From Zychaea mexicana (Eukaryota > Mucoromycota > Mucoromycetes > Mucorales > Lichtheimiaceae), in assembly GCF_025766255.1 (NCBI RefSeq), contig NW_026516685.1:372001-436000 (forward strand): 64,000 nt of DNA, given 5' to 3'. A program made the translations under genes and the position numbers. The number at the start of each line of letters is the position of its first letter. Within the stretch, counting starts at the first letter, position 1. Under the pieces are notes generated by a model. That model searched no databases. It saw only the letters and a list, made by a program, of their open reading frames with translations, and had not been told where the DNA came from. Below are positions 46,903-60,700 of this stretch, in pieces.

Positions 46903-49900
46903 TTAAAATTCCTTCTGACTCATACGCAACACATATTGCAGTTCATCATCGTTTTCGTCGTTATCGTTATCGTTGTTGCTGTTGTGTTGAGCCTTGCTGG
47001 TGATACGAGTTTGGGTGTCATTCCAGATATTTCGAGAACGCACGGTGCTTGACTTTTGCCATTTTCGGTTTTCATTGCCATCAGCCACGGTAGGCCATTC
47101 TGTGAGGTCCTCAGGTAACGATGTGCTGCTATTACTGCTGGATGATGTAGTATTGCTATTACTACTACCACCATCGTTACTACTGTTCTGACCAGTTGAT
47201 GACATTTCCAAGCTTGCAATCATAGCCATCATCAACTCTTCATCGTCTTCATCGATATAGTCAGTTGTTGGTGCGAGGCTGTTGTTGTTATTGCTGCTGC
47301 TGCTGCCGCCACCGCTGTTGCTGTTGCTGATGAATCCTTCTTCAATCGCAAAGCAATCGTTCTGATGTTCCCCTCCTTTTTGTTCTTGCGACAACATCAC
47401 GGCATATGCAAGCATTTCTTCATCCGATAATCCACCCAATGTCATTTTGTTCAATTCCTTAGCCTCTCGTTCTCGTTCCTGTCGTTCTTGTTCGATCGCT
47501 TCGGCCGATTCTTTCCATTCCTGTTTTATCTCGTAATGGAGTTGGCGCGAATCGCCAGCACCCACACGCACATTGTTTCGTCGCAAGTTGCGTTTGTTCA
47601 GCATTTGCTTGTTGGGTGAAAAGTCCCATGTCTTGACTTGATGGCCAATCGTAGCAACACCACGATAATCGTCGCAGTGAAGATTCGTTACTCGCATAAC
47701 GCTTACATCGTTACGATCCACAGGTGCATTCTTTGGAATCCTGAAAAAATAAATTGAATTAGCATACTCTCACCAAATCGTTCCTTAACCTAAGAAAAAA
47801 ACCTTACTTATTGCCTAAAACATTGACCAGGGACCCCGTGAGTGGATCCCAAATCCTAATCCAACCATCGTCACTATAACAATTATTTAGTATCGATTAA
47901 GAAATGCAAATGGATGCCTTCCGATCCAAAGAAAAACTTTTTCTTACCTTCCGCTGACCACCTTGAAAGAATCCACGAAAAGAGCACTAATAGGTGCCAA
48001 ATGTCCATGCAAAATACGTAGGGGTCTAACTTTACGTCCGTCTATACTTGTTGCATCTCCATCCCAGATGCACACGGTGCCTGCCGTATCACCAGTGACA
48101 AGCAACCGTGTCATCATCACTTGGGAAGAGTTTTTTGAGGCTCCTGCTTGAGCCATATATGGGGGATCTTTTGTTGTTGTTGAGGTCGTCGACGTTGCTC
48201 CGGCCATTTTTGTACGCAACTTCATAGCAGCCTGGAGAGACCCAGTCTCTGTAGGAGGAGCAACATCCCATTCCATACAAGTAATTGTTCCAATATCATG
48301 GCCCCATCCATATACGCCAGTCCGTTCACCGGTCGTCATTTTGTACTTTGATACCTCGTGAGATCCATAATGCGTCACTAGAATCACGTCAGATTCACAG
48401 TCATGTTTGATTGCTTGTACCGGTGTCGATGTCTCGGCGGTTGCTGGTGCAATGACTCGTCGAGATTCAAAAATATTCGTCGTCGAATTTGTTGTTTCGA
48501 CTGCTGGCGGTGTTCGATCGCCCACGTCGCGTCGTCTTAGCTGTTCTCGGAAATCCTTCACAAGCTGATCCACACGAATATTCCAGATAACAATAGTTCC
48601 ATTGGCGTAACCAGCAACGATCCGGTAATCCCTGGTCACTTCAAGGCACGTGGGAGTGTCGACAATACCTATTTGGATCCGCGTGAGCATGACTATAACA
48701 AAAACAAAAAACGATCTAGTGCTATGCGAAATTGATAAAAAATAAACGTACCAACAAAAGTTTTCGCGCAAGATACAGTAGGAACCACCCAAATTTTAAT
48801 TGCGCCATCCTCACCTGCACTTAGTGCGATATCTGGTGCAAACGCTGGCAATGCCAAAGCAGTAACTGCACCCTGATGGAATTCGGCAAACACTCGCAGT
48901 TGCCTACCAACGACTGATTTGGGTCGTGTAGTCATGGTGATGTAACCAGGGTTGAATCCCCATAAAATGCGTTGTCTATAATAATATACAAAGTCAAAAC
49001 AAACGAATTACAACTTAACCAACTCTGACCCCTCCAAGTTCAGTCAACTTACCCTTCCACTTGCACTGCATTTACACGCAGCGGAACACCGTCATCCGTA
49101 CTATAAAGTAAATGCTTATCAACACTGCCTGTTGCTGGATTGCATTTAACGGCAAGGCCTAAAAAAGAAACAGAATCAAAAAGAATAAAGTTATTATCAA
49201 AGTTAAATACGCGATTTCCTCCTTTCTTACCTCGTTCAGTACTTGCAGCAAGCATATAGGCGTTATCGAGGTCTACAGATACTGCACGGATTGATCCAAT
49301 TTTTGGATTAAACTGCATGACCGTTCCTCGTCCCTTTTCCCATTTTCTATAAGTCTGCATTAGCTTATCCACTCATTTTTTATAAAAAAAATCTTCGCAT
49401 TGCAAATCATTATTTACCTTATCAAATGAGTACGTAGGATATATTCTGACTTCCAGCTATCTTTTCGTAAACGCTTGAAAGGTAATGAGCCAAAGAACGA
49501 TAAAAAGGCACTTTTCCCTATATATAATATTGGGGAAGAACAAATAAGTACGTATCCAAGGTAGCATATTAATATTACTTCTTTATAGTCATTCCAGATA
49601 AACTTACAGCAAGCGTCATCCGTCGCAATATGTCTCCAGTGTCGACAGACCTGGGCAACAGTCGCTAAAGACGCAGGGTCCAACCGGGCAAATATATGCG
49701 TAACAATCTCTATCGACAATTGTTGAAAATAGCAGGGCCCACTATTTATATACGTGAGATAAATGTCAACCACATTTTGTGTTTAAGTTACTTTGGAAAA
49801 TGTCTGTAAAGAGATTAAAATAAATTTTTTACATTGAATTGTTGTTTTTGTTTTTGTTGCTGTTGTTGGTAGCAGAAAAAGACGGTTGTTCCTTTTTGTT

Positions 49901-50068
49901 GTAATGTTTTGAACTGCTGCCGTCAGTCTGGCCAGGAGATTGAACTTGTTCATGCAAGCCATTTTGTAATTGAAAATCGTGTTGCTGTAAGTAGTCTTGT
50001 AATTCTGTATCAGTCAATGAATCGTCGTTTTTGTTGTTATAGCAGTATGTGTTGGAATCGAAAGACAT
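46903..50068 (-). CDS. UFO1: Ufo1-like F-box/WD40 protein with C-terminal ubiquitin-interacting motifs
   Basis: Substrate receptor of an SCF ubiquitin ligase. 854 residues from nine exons: 49833-50068, 49608-49741, 49418-49517, 49231-49346, 49053-49158, 48752-48975, 47948-48692, 47808-47873, 46903-47740. The F-box (LSIEIVTHIFARLDPASL, then VCRHWRHIATDDACW) is followed by WD40-type repeats (ALSAGEDGAIKIWVVP; IVAGYANGTIVIWNI; LLVTGDTAGTVCIWDGD; SDDGWIRIWDPLTGS). The C-terminus has three UIM-like helices: SDEEMLAYAVMLSQEQ, DEELMMAMIASLEMS and DDELQYVLRMSQKEF. This architecture is that of yeast Ufo1, whose UIMs control its own turnover and which acts in HO and DNA-damage pathways. The start is the first ATG; the frame upstream is open but only with TTG. 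Confidence 0.9.
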
Positions 50069-51151
50069 GAAACGGGGTGTGGAGAGTTTTGTAAACAAAA
50101 GAAGCTGATTAATGAACGCTTTTTAAACCTTGTTAGTGATTGCAGGGGAGGTTCGTGGGAAGCGTTCTTTGACAAATTTTGACAAATTTCAAAGGGAGGA
50201 AGAAGGTGCGAAGATTAAGAGTAAGAAAATGTGCTTTCTATTGATGAACGAGAAGACTTCAGGGAATGCTAAACAGTGAAAAAGCACAGTTGGTGCTGTT
50301 GCTGCGGTCTGGTTTCGCTGTTGATAAAAAGACAACGACAGCTTCCGAAAGCTGTCGGAAGCATTTACATTTGTATTCTCTCTGGTTTGACATGCATTTT
50401 AAACCCAGATCTATCGATCATCAGTTCGGTGGAAACTTTTGAATCGTGTGATCTGCCAAGTGAGAAGATTTGATGTTTCTCAGTCCACTTGTAGGTGCTG
50501 CTGTATTAGCCTACTTGTTTATAATCTAACTTTGACTTTTTGACGACGTCATTTCCCCTATCATGCTCCTCCCTTATACTTGACTCGAGCAAGCATATGG
50601 TATTGAGCTCCACGGACGTTGTTGTGCTCATTAAAGATAGAGCAATTTGATACCAGCTTTCTGCACAACTTCGTTCGGGCGATCCTTTCTTCAAAGCTTT
50701 GAAGGCACTTTTCTGCAGCGTATATTTTATGTAAGCTTCACTGCTGCAGGCGAGAAAGAACGGGCGTTGACTGTTAGAAGTAGAAGAACCAATATAGGCA
50801 AAGGTGTAAATCTGACAAACATGTATAACATTTGATAATGTCATATTATATTTTGGCGCAAATCATATATTTTACATGGTTGTATTAAAGAAATCGTACA
50901 GTGTACGATTTTCACAACTGGGATGAGAGATACAAGAAGAGATAATGGCTATTTGTCAATACTATATATACGCTATACATGTCATGAGCATCTTAAACAA
51001 GAGCCTTACTATGGTAAGCTATCTATACCTACAAATTGTGATGCACATAATAGTATTTCGCATAGAATTGCATATATCATTTGGTCACCATCACTGTTGT
51101 GCACTTGCTACTGCTTCTTTAAGCTGTTAAGTCATCGGACACACCACCTCA
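50069..51151. other. Intergenic, no gene recognised
   Basis: 5' region of the Ufo1-like gene and 3' flank of the eight-cysteine peptide gene. The minus frame at 50506-50844 has no known motif. Confidence 0.45.
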
Positions 51152-51355
51152 TTACGAGCTCCAGCACACAAAGGTTTGTCTAACACCGCAACCACCATCC
51201 TGACAAGCGGCCCTGAAATTCTTGCAAATAGATTCCTTAGAGCATGCGGCATTGCAGGCAGCCTTGATCATGCAGTGACAGAATGCATCAGTATCCTCGA
51301 GGAAAAGAGCAAAGATCATGGTAATGACAAAGACAACAAGCAAAGTGGGCTTCAT
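51152..51355 (-). CDS. Small secreted eight-cysteine peptide
   Basis: 67 residues, single exon, starting at the ATG complement of 51353-51355. A clear signal peptide (MKPTLLVVFVITMIFALFLE, cleavage likely after TDA) leaves a mature peptide of about 43 residues with eight cysteines in the spacing C-x-C-x5-C-x3-C-x5-C-x6-C-x4-C-x7-C, enough for four disulfides. The pattern does not match the classical CS-alpha-beta defensin order (C-x3-C then C-x-C), nor hydrophobins or CFEM. A secreted effector, antimicrobial or signalling peptide is possible; I do not recognise the family. It stands alone, without neighbours of similar type. An AT-rich leader lies just upstream. Confidence 0.65.
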   Translation of the reverse strand: MKPTLLVVFVITMIFALFLEDTDAFCHCMIKAACNAACSKESICKNFRAACQDGGCGVRQTFVCWSS

Positions 51356-52864
51356 GATATTGTTTGCTGATTAAAAATAAATATTTAAAAAGAAAAGATG
51401 TGAGTGCCTTTCTTTTGCGAAATGCAAAACAACCCTCCATATTTGTATTTTATTGACATCCTTCATGGCATTGCCGTTATATCGGGTTAGCTGCAATTGC
51501 TTTACTAATGATACTGCAGGAATGCATTCATCGACTAATGCCTCCGCCACCAATGCTCAATGGTTATTTGTTTGAAAGTCACATATATACCATAGTACGC
51601 GTAGGTTGTGACATGTCGATTACTTTATAATAACGTGTTTTCATATAATACCATTTTTCTGATTATAGTCAATAGCGTACGCTGCCCAGTATATTACTCG
51701 AAGCTCTGCCATCCTGTGACACAAAACGTAATAGAGTGTTGTAAACCTTTTGACTTTCGTTTTGGCTGATACTTTTATTCAATATGAATTAATTTTCTAT
51801 TGAACAAATCATTAGGTATACACAGGCAGCATCCTTGAAAATGCATAATATGATATGTACAACACATATAAAAATAGCAATGTATACTATGAAAAGTACA
51901 GACTGATTGATTTAAGCTAGATTGACGTTTGCTAGATATGCCCTGTAAAAATCGCATGGTCATGTATAGGATTTTGATCCTGTAACCGTATAGGTCACCT
52001 AATCATACTGTAAGTAATGAGCGCAGCGCTTAACTTTATGCAAAGGCGGGTGTTATACTTGTCTCGCAAACACATTATGCTGTGTATACTTGTTGCTGTT
52101 GACGCCGAGAAATAACAAAAGTGCCGTTCATTTGCTTGTACATACTATCCTGGTGTGAATATCGCTGATGTGCGTATAATAAACCACTACTAGCTGCTGC
52201 TGCTACGGTTGCTCTACTACAGCTCGTTTCTTTTGATGTCATCAGCCTCTATCAAACGAAGAGTCAAAATTTAGTGCTTTATCACCAAACTTGCACGTAT
52301 TGTTGTTAGAACTCATGTGGTTTCACGCGCATGTATGTAGTTCCATATAGCGGTGTATATGATAAATTATATCATGGCCACAATCCTTTTGCACCAACGC
52401 AAATACTTTATTGTAAAGAAAAGCGAGCGGATACAAGGCAAAGTATGTCTGTTAATGAGCTACGTTCCCTCTGAAAGGAAAGGATAGGGAATGTGACCCT
52501 ATTTTAAAATGCTGGGTTACATGAATTGATAGACTTATTCGGCTCATGACATTCTTTCATGGATATTAACAGCCTGGCATAGGATTATACAGAAGTGCAT
52601 TTCTTTTGATTTTGAATAGAGTCAATGGTATATACAGGTACTATCTTACCGCAAGTGCAAAAGAATAAGCCATTTTCCTGATGGGACCGCTCATAAAGTT
52701 GCTGTTCACATATGTATGTGTCGAGATGTGTCATCTCTAGAGGAGGTAGTCACATATTATTGGCTGAGGGAAGAAAAGAAAGAGGAACGCGTTCCGCCGC
52801 GAAATTCTAACAGCAATTTTTTTTTCGGCTTCGACGTATAGACATACAACACACACAGAACGAC
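51356..52864. other. Intergenic, no gene recognised
   Basis: AT-rich spacer before eIF2B-beta, with no coding signal on either strand. Confidence 0.5.
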
Positions 52865-54778
52865 ATGACGTTGCCTACTGCACTTGAAGCACAAGTTGAG
52901 AACTTCATTAATCGACTGAAAAGACGGTAATTGAAAACCTGCGAATGACTGAACAACGGGTGCATGACGAAAAAGACAACTGATTTCCTTTCTCTCCATG
53001 ACCTCGTAATATTATCAAAAAAATTAAAGCCAAGTCATTGGTTCATATGAGGTCGCCAAAGAAACAGCTGTCATACTGCGGCAAGCTGTGTCCATGAGCC
53101 GATGGCGCGATGCCGATGCGCTGATAGATATTATCCGAGATCTTGGCGGTAGATTGGCAGCAGCCCAACCAAAAGGTATTGATTTTTCAGTATATTCTTG
53201 TGACCCACTCGATAAAACAACAACCACCAGAAAAGATGTTTTAGTTAACTAATATGTATTATAAACAGAACTGGCAGTAGGCAATATTGTACGTCGAGTA
53301 TTAAAAGTTATTCGTGAAGTTGTTCGAGGCGAGTTGGATGATATGATGGATGACGATAACGACGAATACGACGAAGATGACAGCTACTCAGATGACGGCG
53401 ACAATAACAACGATTCTTCACCGCCACCAAGCAAAAACTTGTCAACCACCAGCAGCCAGATTGGATCCGTCAGTGAACGTCCACAGCTGACTGTACAGTC
53501 GTCCATGTTTAGACTTTTGGCAGATGTGTCACCAGCTACACCCGATGATTCAAGTGATACACCCGAAAAGAAAGCATACACCTTGAAGCCAATTATTATT
53601 CAAGAAATTAATGAGGAAATTATCGCGGATCTGGAGACTGTATATAAGGGCATTGCAGATCAGGCTATTGATTACATACACGCAAAGTATGTTGATTACA
53701 GGATGGTTGGATGGCGATGATTACGAGAAGCTCGACTATGCGATGACTACGATAACTTGGTTACTCACCAAACATCACCCGGTTTTTATCAAAAATGCTT
53801 ATAGTGAAGTGATCATGACGATTGGCAAATCGCGAACTGTCGAAGAATTTTTGCTCCGAGCTGCACAGAAACGTAAATTCCAAGTCATTGTTGCTGAAAC
53901 TGCACCCACGTAAGTACACCTCTTCTTTTTCTGGTCTTACGTCGATAAGCACGAGTCTCTTTGTTAATTAGGAGCGGAATGCTCCCATTTTGTAATAGAT
54001 ACCAAGGACACGAGATGGCTGCTTCATTGTCAAAAGCTGGCATCGATACAACCGTTGTTGTTGATTCTGCCATATTTGCCGCTATGCCACGCGTCAACAA
54101 GGTTGTCGTTGGCGCACATGCTGGTAAGCAAATCCAAATATATACAGCGAGGAAACTGAGTGGACAAGATTGGGAAGAAAGAGAACTGAATACGCGTTTG
54201 CATTTTTGTCAGTTTTGGCCAACGGTGGTTTGGTAGCAGTAACGGGATCCCATTTGCTGGCGGCTGCAGCCAGGCATCATGCTACTCCAGTTCTTGTCTG
54301 CACTGCGCTGTACAAGCTTTCGCCTGTGTTTGCATATGATGCCGAAACATTCAATATCACCGTCGCACCAAATAGCATTTTGGATTTCCAGCAGGGGCCT
54401 ATCATCGACAAGGTCACAGTGTCAAACCCTTATTATGATTATGTTGCACCCGAGCTGGTCAGCTTGTTTGTACACAACTTGTAAGTTTAATCACATCTCT
54501 TTCGGAGGAGGGAAGGAGTTTCCATGTGAAACTAAAGTGGTAGTGGAGGGATGGGTTGTAGAGAAGAGAGGTACAGACCAATTTGTCACGTATTTGCTGA
54601 ACAATTCTTTCTGAAACAGGGGATCCGCACCACCTACTTACGTCTATCGGTAATTAGTGAACACATATGATAGGAACTCACATAGGATAAGGTATCTTAA
54701 ACAATGAACTAACTCGCTATTTCATTCATTTATAGTCTCATTAACGACAACTACGATCCCGAAGACACCACTTTGTAA
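52865..54778 (+). CDS. GCD7: Translation initiation factor eIF2B subunit beta
   Basis: Regulatory subunit of eIF2B, the guanine-nucleotide exchange factor for eIF2; with the alpha and delta subunits it senses phosphorylated eIF2. 407 residues from eight exons: 52865-52926, 53030-53175, 53269-53686, 53805-53909, 53972-54123, 54213-54480, 54620-54649, 54736-54778. Family landmarks: [111 protein letters not shown] and a closing YDPEDTTL, all typical of the beta subunit. An acidic Asp/Asn/Ser-rich insert (about 53335-53440) lies in the usual beta-specific loop. The acceptor at 53805 is used because a nearer one gives a stop. Confidence 0.96.
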
Positions 54779-57700
54779 AATATGTAACCTGTCTAATAAT
54801 AGTAATAAAACAAGTGTCCCATTCATGGAGCGATAATAAGAACGAAAAGACGCTACTTTTCTACATAACCAACCAAGTCATGCAAGTTTAAACACGGCCT
54901 TGTTTACATTCGGATCAGGGAACACATCCGCACTCTAATATCTCTCCAGTATCATACAATCAGATGTTCTTAATGGCTGGCAACTACATCAGGCTGACAT
55001 ATAAGAACTGGAATAGTCTCACAAAAGCTGTTTAGAGGGAAGAGGAAAACGAGATAAGTGATAGTCTGCTAGCCCGTAAATAAAGCAGCCTGTTCTTACG
55101 CAGATTCTTCAGTAGAACTAGTGGATTTGTCAAAATTTCAAACCATCCTCTGAATATAGGCCCTCTTTTCAAAACTGAAAAATTCTACTTACCCTTCCTC
55201 AGCTTGATCAGTATCCACAGTATGTTCAATTTCAATGGCATAGATTAAGGTAGTGTCACTTGTATCTCGAGGAGAAACTGGGCATAACGATAAGAACAGT
55301 TTAATATCAACTGTAGATAGCAGATAACAGGTGTCATCCATTACACATCTACAGTACTTACAGGATTGACAAGCATCTTGTAGAGGAATAAGGTACGGGA
55401 GAGATCAAAATGGAAAAATGGACCCCCCTATATCTACTGCTCTTTTTACGAACAGAGACACGCATTCCTCGGTATCTCTTCTGCCGCCAAAATTCTTGGC
55501 AGACGCCTCTTGGAGGCAGGCTTCACAGCTGTAGGTTTCTTGTTTTTCTATTTGCCGCTTGGCTACAATCGTAACAACATGCGATACGGAAGGACGTTCA
55601 CTGTCATTAACCACACATTTCAACAAAGAAATTTCAAACCCACATTGCCTCTTTTGCGGCTATCTTACTATCACCCCGTCTGCCGAAGAAAACAATCCTC
55701 AAACGTTATAAAACGATACAAGGCATTAAAATGGATTTCGTTGCAAAAGGAGATTATTGGAATATCCCACATTGGAGAAAATTTATATGCGATGCTAGGT
55801 CGACTCACACGCATCAACTACAACGCTTATCTGCCATCGTGGTGATCATTGCGTTACTTTGATTATCAAGAACAAAAGTAAAAGATCCAAGCAAGACCGT
55901 GATCCGACGAACGATCAGGATCTAAGCAATTCTTCCAACCACCTTGCGTTTCTCGGGGAGCGTTCAACTTTTCTGGAGCATACACGTTTGCGCTTCTATA
56001 TATTTAGTCTTCAGCCTTCAACTTTCCAGAAATTGTTAATATTAGTACATTAAAATGCGCCGCGATTTGAGACGAACGAACATGTTGTTGAAAAAAAAGA
56101 TCCGGATTTAGCGACTGCCATTTCTCCTTCTTCTCGACCATCATCCTTCAAGAGTAAAAGCATTCTTGTAGTTTCGCAGCTCTATGAATCTATGCAGATT
56201 ATCAACAAGAGGGCTCTCGTACCTGGAAGAAAAATATACCTTTGTTTTACGCCGCCATTTCTGTGGCTGCTTACAAATGAGAATACAGTCTTAAGCGGAG
56301 GAGGAGCGGGTACTATACTCAACCACGGTCAGTCATTCATTGCTAAAACGGACAACATGTACGGATGTATTTCGGTGGGTAGTTTTGATTATCGCTTCTC
56401 CAACATATTGACAAATTCTTCAGTTGAGATGGCTCGGTTGTTGCGCGCTTAATACAATTTACTGATGAAGTATCATATATTCGTAAGTAAAATATATTAT
56501 ACGTACATGACGCAATATAAATGTCTTTGCCCATTGATCACGCGTATAATAATATTATTATTGCACTGTTTACTCATACATTCTTTAAAACCTCGTGCTA
56601 CGCCAACTCTTACCAACGAAATTAAGCTGACTGATGCAATTGGCAATTTGCATTGTATATGTATACATGTGTATAGCATGATGTGGCACATAAATTATTC
56701 ATGGAGGTTACGCGACAGAGATAATGCGAGGATGATAACTAAAATAATAAAAGGGTCATTCTTCGCCTGTAAGAGCGAGGGAGAAGTAACACAAGCTCAA
56801 ACGCTATGACAAGCTGGAATCCGTTTACGAAAAACGAATGGTCAAGAGAAAAGTGGTACTTTTTGAAACCGGAGAATAGCGGGAAAAAAGGCATCCTACT
56901 TGCAATATCATATCAGCGCGTTATAAAATATCGTATAAGCCTTTTTAAACGCGAATCCGCAGCAGTCGATCAAGCTTGAAGTCAAGCGTGTCTCAATTGC
57001 TGCCGCTGATGGCCATTCGTTTCAAACGGATCTTGCATCACAGAAAAGAAAAACACAGACGCAACCTCGTTTCTTTCTTTCAAGAACAATAGCAGGGTCC
57101 GTGCGTAGAGAGCACGGTGTCAAAGGGTTGCCACCGCTTTATATGCACTTGAAAGAGATCCTAAATCTCAATCAGTACATTCACAAACAAGGTACAAAAG
57201 TACTTCACAAGGTCGATCAGTACGCGAGAGATCGTTCTTTGTGAATTGGGATGTCATTACCCAACGAAAGATTAACCTTCCGTTGTAATAATCAAACATA
57301 GAAAGCTTCTCTTGTTGATTATTATCTTTTTGTCATTTTCTTATTGTAATATTTTAAAGAGAAACCCTCTTTTCTAGGAAGTTCCAATAGAAAAAGAGGG
57401 GAAAAACTCCTGCTGTCTCTTTTTTCCAGGAAGACAACAAAACCTGATCGAAGACGCAGGTAGTGAATGGTCGCTACGCAATGAGAGACCTTCGCCATTC
57501 ACTAGTGGCGCCCGTGCCGTGTGTGCCCACAACGTCAACTAAGCACAAAGACGCCTCAAGGTTGTTGTATTACGTTGATGCAGCCCTAGGGCATGCTTCC
57601 AACAACCTTGCTACCGTTGAAGCATCTTTCGGGTGAAAACATCCACCTCGACTCGGCGGATAGCTTTCCAAGTCAAGGATTCACACAACACTTTGCGCTT

Positions 57701-60700
57701 CATAAAGTTTGTGTAAATGGAACTGAAGAAGAAAAAAAAATGGGAGGGATGGGGGTTTTTTGGTATTCTTATTCAGACAATTTTTTTTGCCGTCACGCTC
57801 GGGTCTTCAATGAAATCCATCATTTTGATTGGCTCTCATTGGTAAGGCTCTGGTTGGCTCATTCTATGGACCGCTTATATCATATGACGCAACTTGGCCC
57901 AAAAGCAAAGGGAAGAGGAAGGAGATGTGTAAGTGATAGTCGTCGTGAAGAAGTCAAATACGCTATAGCAGCAGTGATCGACATGCTATGTATGTTTCAC
58001 CATGCCGATGTACCCTCCGATACTGTCGCCGCTTATTTTGAAAAGAAGCGTCAGTGCACGCACCCAGCCTCCGCGTCAAATACAGGTACGTTTCGAATGC
58101 CAACTTGTTGATACATCCTGTAGTTACTGGAAGTATTGCAAGTAGACAATTGTCAAGAGCTCTACTATATAAAACATATTACCAAAGTTGTTGACTAAAC
58201 TCTTCTTTATCCGAATACACAAAGCTGTCTGTTCTTTCAAATTGAAAAACACAACTGAATGCTTAATAAAAGGCAGCAGCCGATGGGCGCGACTGTATAT
58301 CTACGCACTCATTATTCCCTGGATTGTGATCGCCTAATATGGTGCTCCCGGCGTTCAAGCTATACAAGTTTTGGGGTACTCTCGTTTAAAAGGAAGAGTC
58401 ATTCTCACTTCTTTTACAGACTTTCAACCAAGGTCTTTCTTCATATTGTCCACGATGCAAAAAATACAGTTGATTAGGTTCATCGACTGCAAGTAGTACA
58501 ATTAACAAGCGGTCAGTGTGTGGAGTATCAGCAAAAATATATTACCAGGCTTCCTTGCTTTACGCCATTGCAAACAGCAGCTCCTGACCATTCGCGCCGA
58601 AGCTTAAAAACAGTAAGGTAAACTCGACGGAGCCCTGAAGAGCGCTAGTCGCCTATTGTGACGCTAGTGTTTTCTTCAAAAGCAACAACCTGAGCGAAGC
58701 GGTCGAAACATTTGATGATTTTGTTGTTCAATGTCATTATTATCCTCTTGGGGAGGTTGTGGGAATTTTCAAGCAGGCAATACGTGATCCCAATATATAA
58801 AAGGCTTTTGAGCGCTATAACATACAGTACTGTAATTGCACTGTACACACCTAAAGAGATGATTCAATGCCTTTGTGCCGTTCTTCTACTTTATATTCGG
58901 GGCGTTCGATCCATTCTCAATACGCGTGAATATCAGTTTTTAACCTGCTGCCAACAGTATTTTTTTTTGTCAAAACGCTCAGAATCGATCCACCAGAGTT
59001 GGAACATTATAATAGTTGATTCTTTTTTTGTATTACTGGCCTGCCTATCGGATTACTGCGAATTGATCTTTCACTATCACTTTGAGAAAAAAAATATGCT
59101 TAAACAAAATTTGAGGAGTCTACAAAAAGTGGACAATCTGATACGCCTAGAGGAAATCATATGATGCCAATGTAAAAAGCTTCAATATGGAACATACTTG
59201 CTATCTAAGCTCCGTTGTAGTGTATTGGGCAACATGTCCGCTAAAGCGCAATTGTATGAACTTACACTGCGCGCAAGCATTTCTTCGAGTGAATAATATT
59301 GACAGCTGCTCTACCAAGCGAGATATAGCGCTTTTTCATTCTACCCTCTTTGAAAGGAGCTACGTGCAACGTCCTCTTCTCTCACAGGGTGTTCGATTCT
59401 GAGTTTGGGCGAGGTTAGCAGTATGACAAAGATCAGGTGGATAATGCTTTTGACACAACTATGATACTCATTGTACGATGGCAGAGTTGAATACTGAATT
59501 CAAGTTCCGTTCTTCAAACACAAATCACTGGAGATGGATTGCTCCATCGTTGGGAAAGTTCGGTCTTGTCCGGTAATATGCGCATGGTGGTACAAGTATC
59601 CTGTTATGATCAGTCAGCATTTAATGTTTTGCGTGGCACCATTTCCTTACTTTGACATTTCTACTAACTTTGACTTGTATACATGTATGATGTATAAGAA
59701 CGATGAAACATAACATAGAGAATGGAAGTGTCTATGAAGTAGCATAATATCAGATCATTATCCTGGAAAAGTTGCAATGAGGCCTTTGAGTTGCATCCTT
59801 GATTCGCAGTGACAAATCCGGTGGGTACACCGTCACGCGAACTTTACGCATCATGCATATGCTTCGACATCTACAAGAACCTGTTATTTATCTCGGGAAG
59901 CTTCATATTTGTAGAAGTATTGCATATTACTTTTGACTAAAATCAGGGGTTTGTGATAGAGCAACATGTGTTGTATTGTTGACAGCTTGCGGTGCAAATG
60001 TTTCGTTCGATCAATTCGATATAATGGTGTTCAGTGCTCATTGTCAGTTATGATTTAATTTTTTTTATTGTTATCGTCGCTGATATTATAACTTGGAGCA
60101 GCAAGTAGTAATCAGCACAAGTATTTATCGCATAACTTTGATCCACAGTCAAATAATGATACAGTAGTAGAAACGACAGCAACGAAAAACAGTCCAACAA
60201 CGCTTCTTGTAAAATAAGCCCGTTATCTGAGCTTCAACCTATGAAAGTGAGAGGATTATTGCAGCAGCTGTCGTGCAGTAGTGTGCTATACTGTAGTCCT
60301 CCCTCTGCTTTGCTTTGTCTGCTGGCAAAAGAGTAGTGAGACTACGGGCAACTATATTTTTAACATACTGTTGTGCTCAAAGCAAATTTACCGTCGAATC
60401 TCAATGGCCTGTCTCCATTCAAACAAGAGCCAGCTCTCGTTCACCTGTTTATAACAGAGCTTAGCGGTTTATCGATGCTAAATTTTCAAAAGCAATCATC
60501 ATTAAAAGCATTCGAGATTGCTGAAAGATACTGATAAAAGGACAAACATCCTTGATAAATATTATTGCCTAATATAGGAGCGGGATCTTGAACCACTAAA
60601 TTTAAGGTTTTTGAGCGACTATCAAACACAGCGTTGATAAGATTTGAGATTACATATTGTGCTTGTGTATTATGATAAATTCTTTCCGGTCGTGCGAATT

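Noticed and set aside
57375..57392. Heat-shock-element-like TTCTAGGAAGTTCC
   Set aside because: Spacing between the trimers is wrong for a canonical HSE and no gene start lies nearby.
57593..58111. 172-codon ORF with a plausible basic C-terminal half
   Set aside because: No recognisable domain, signal peptide or splice partner. Length alone is weak evidence in this genome, so it is only mentioned as part of the gene-poor stretch.
58712..59164. 150-codon hydrophobic ORF that might be a membrane protein
   Set aside because: AT-rich sequence gives hydrophobic residues by chance; no family motif or clear topology.
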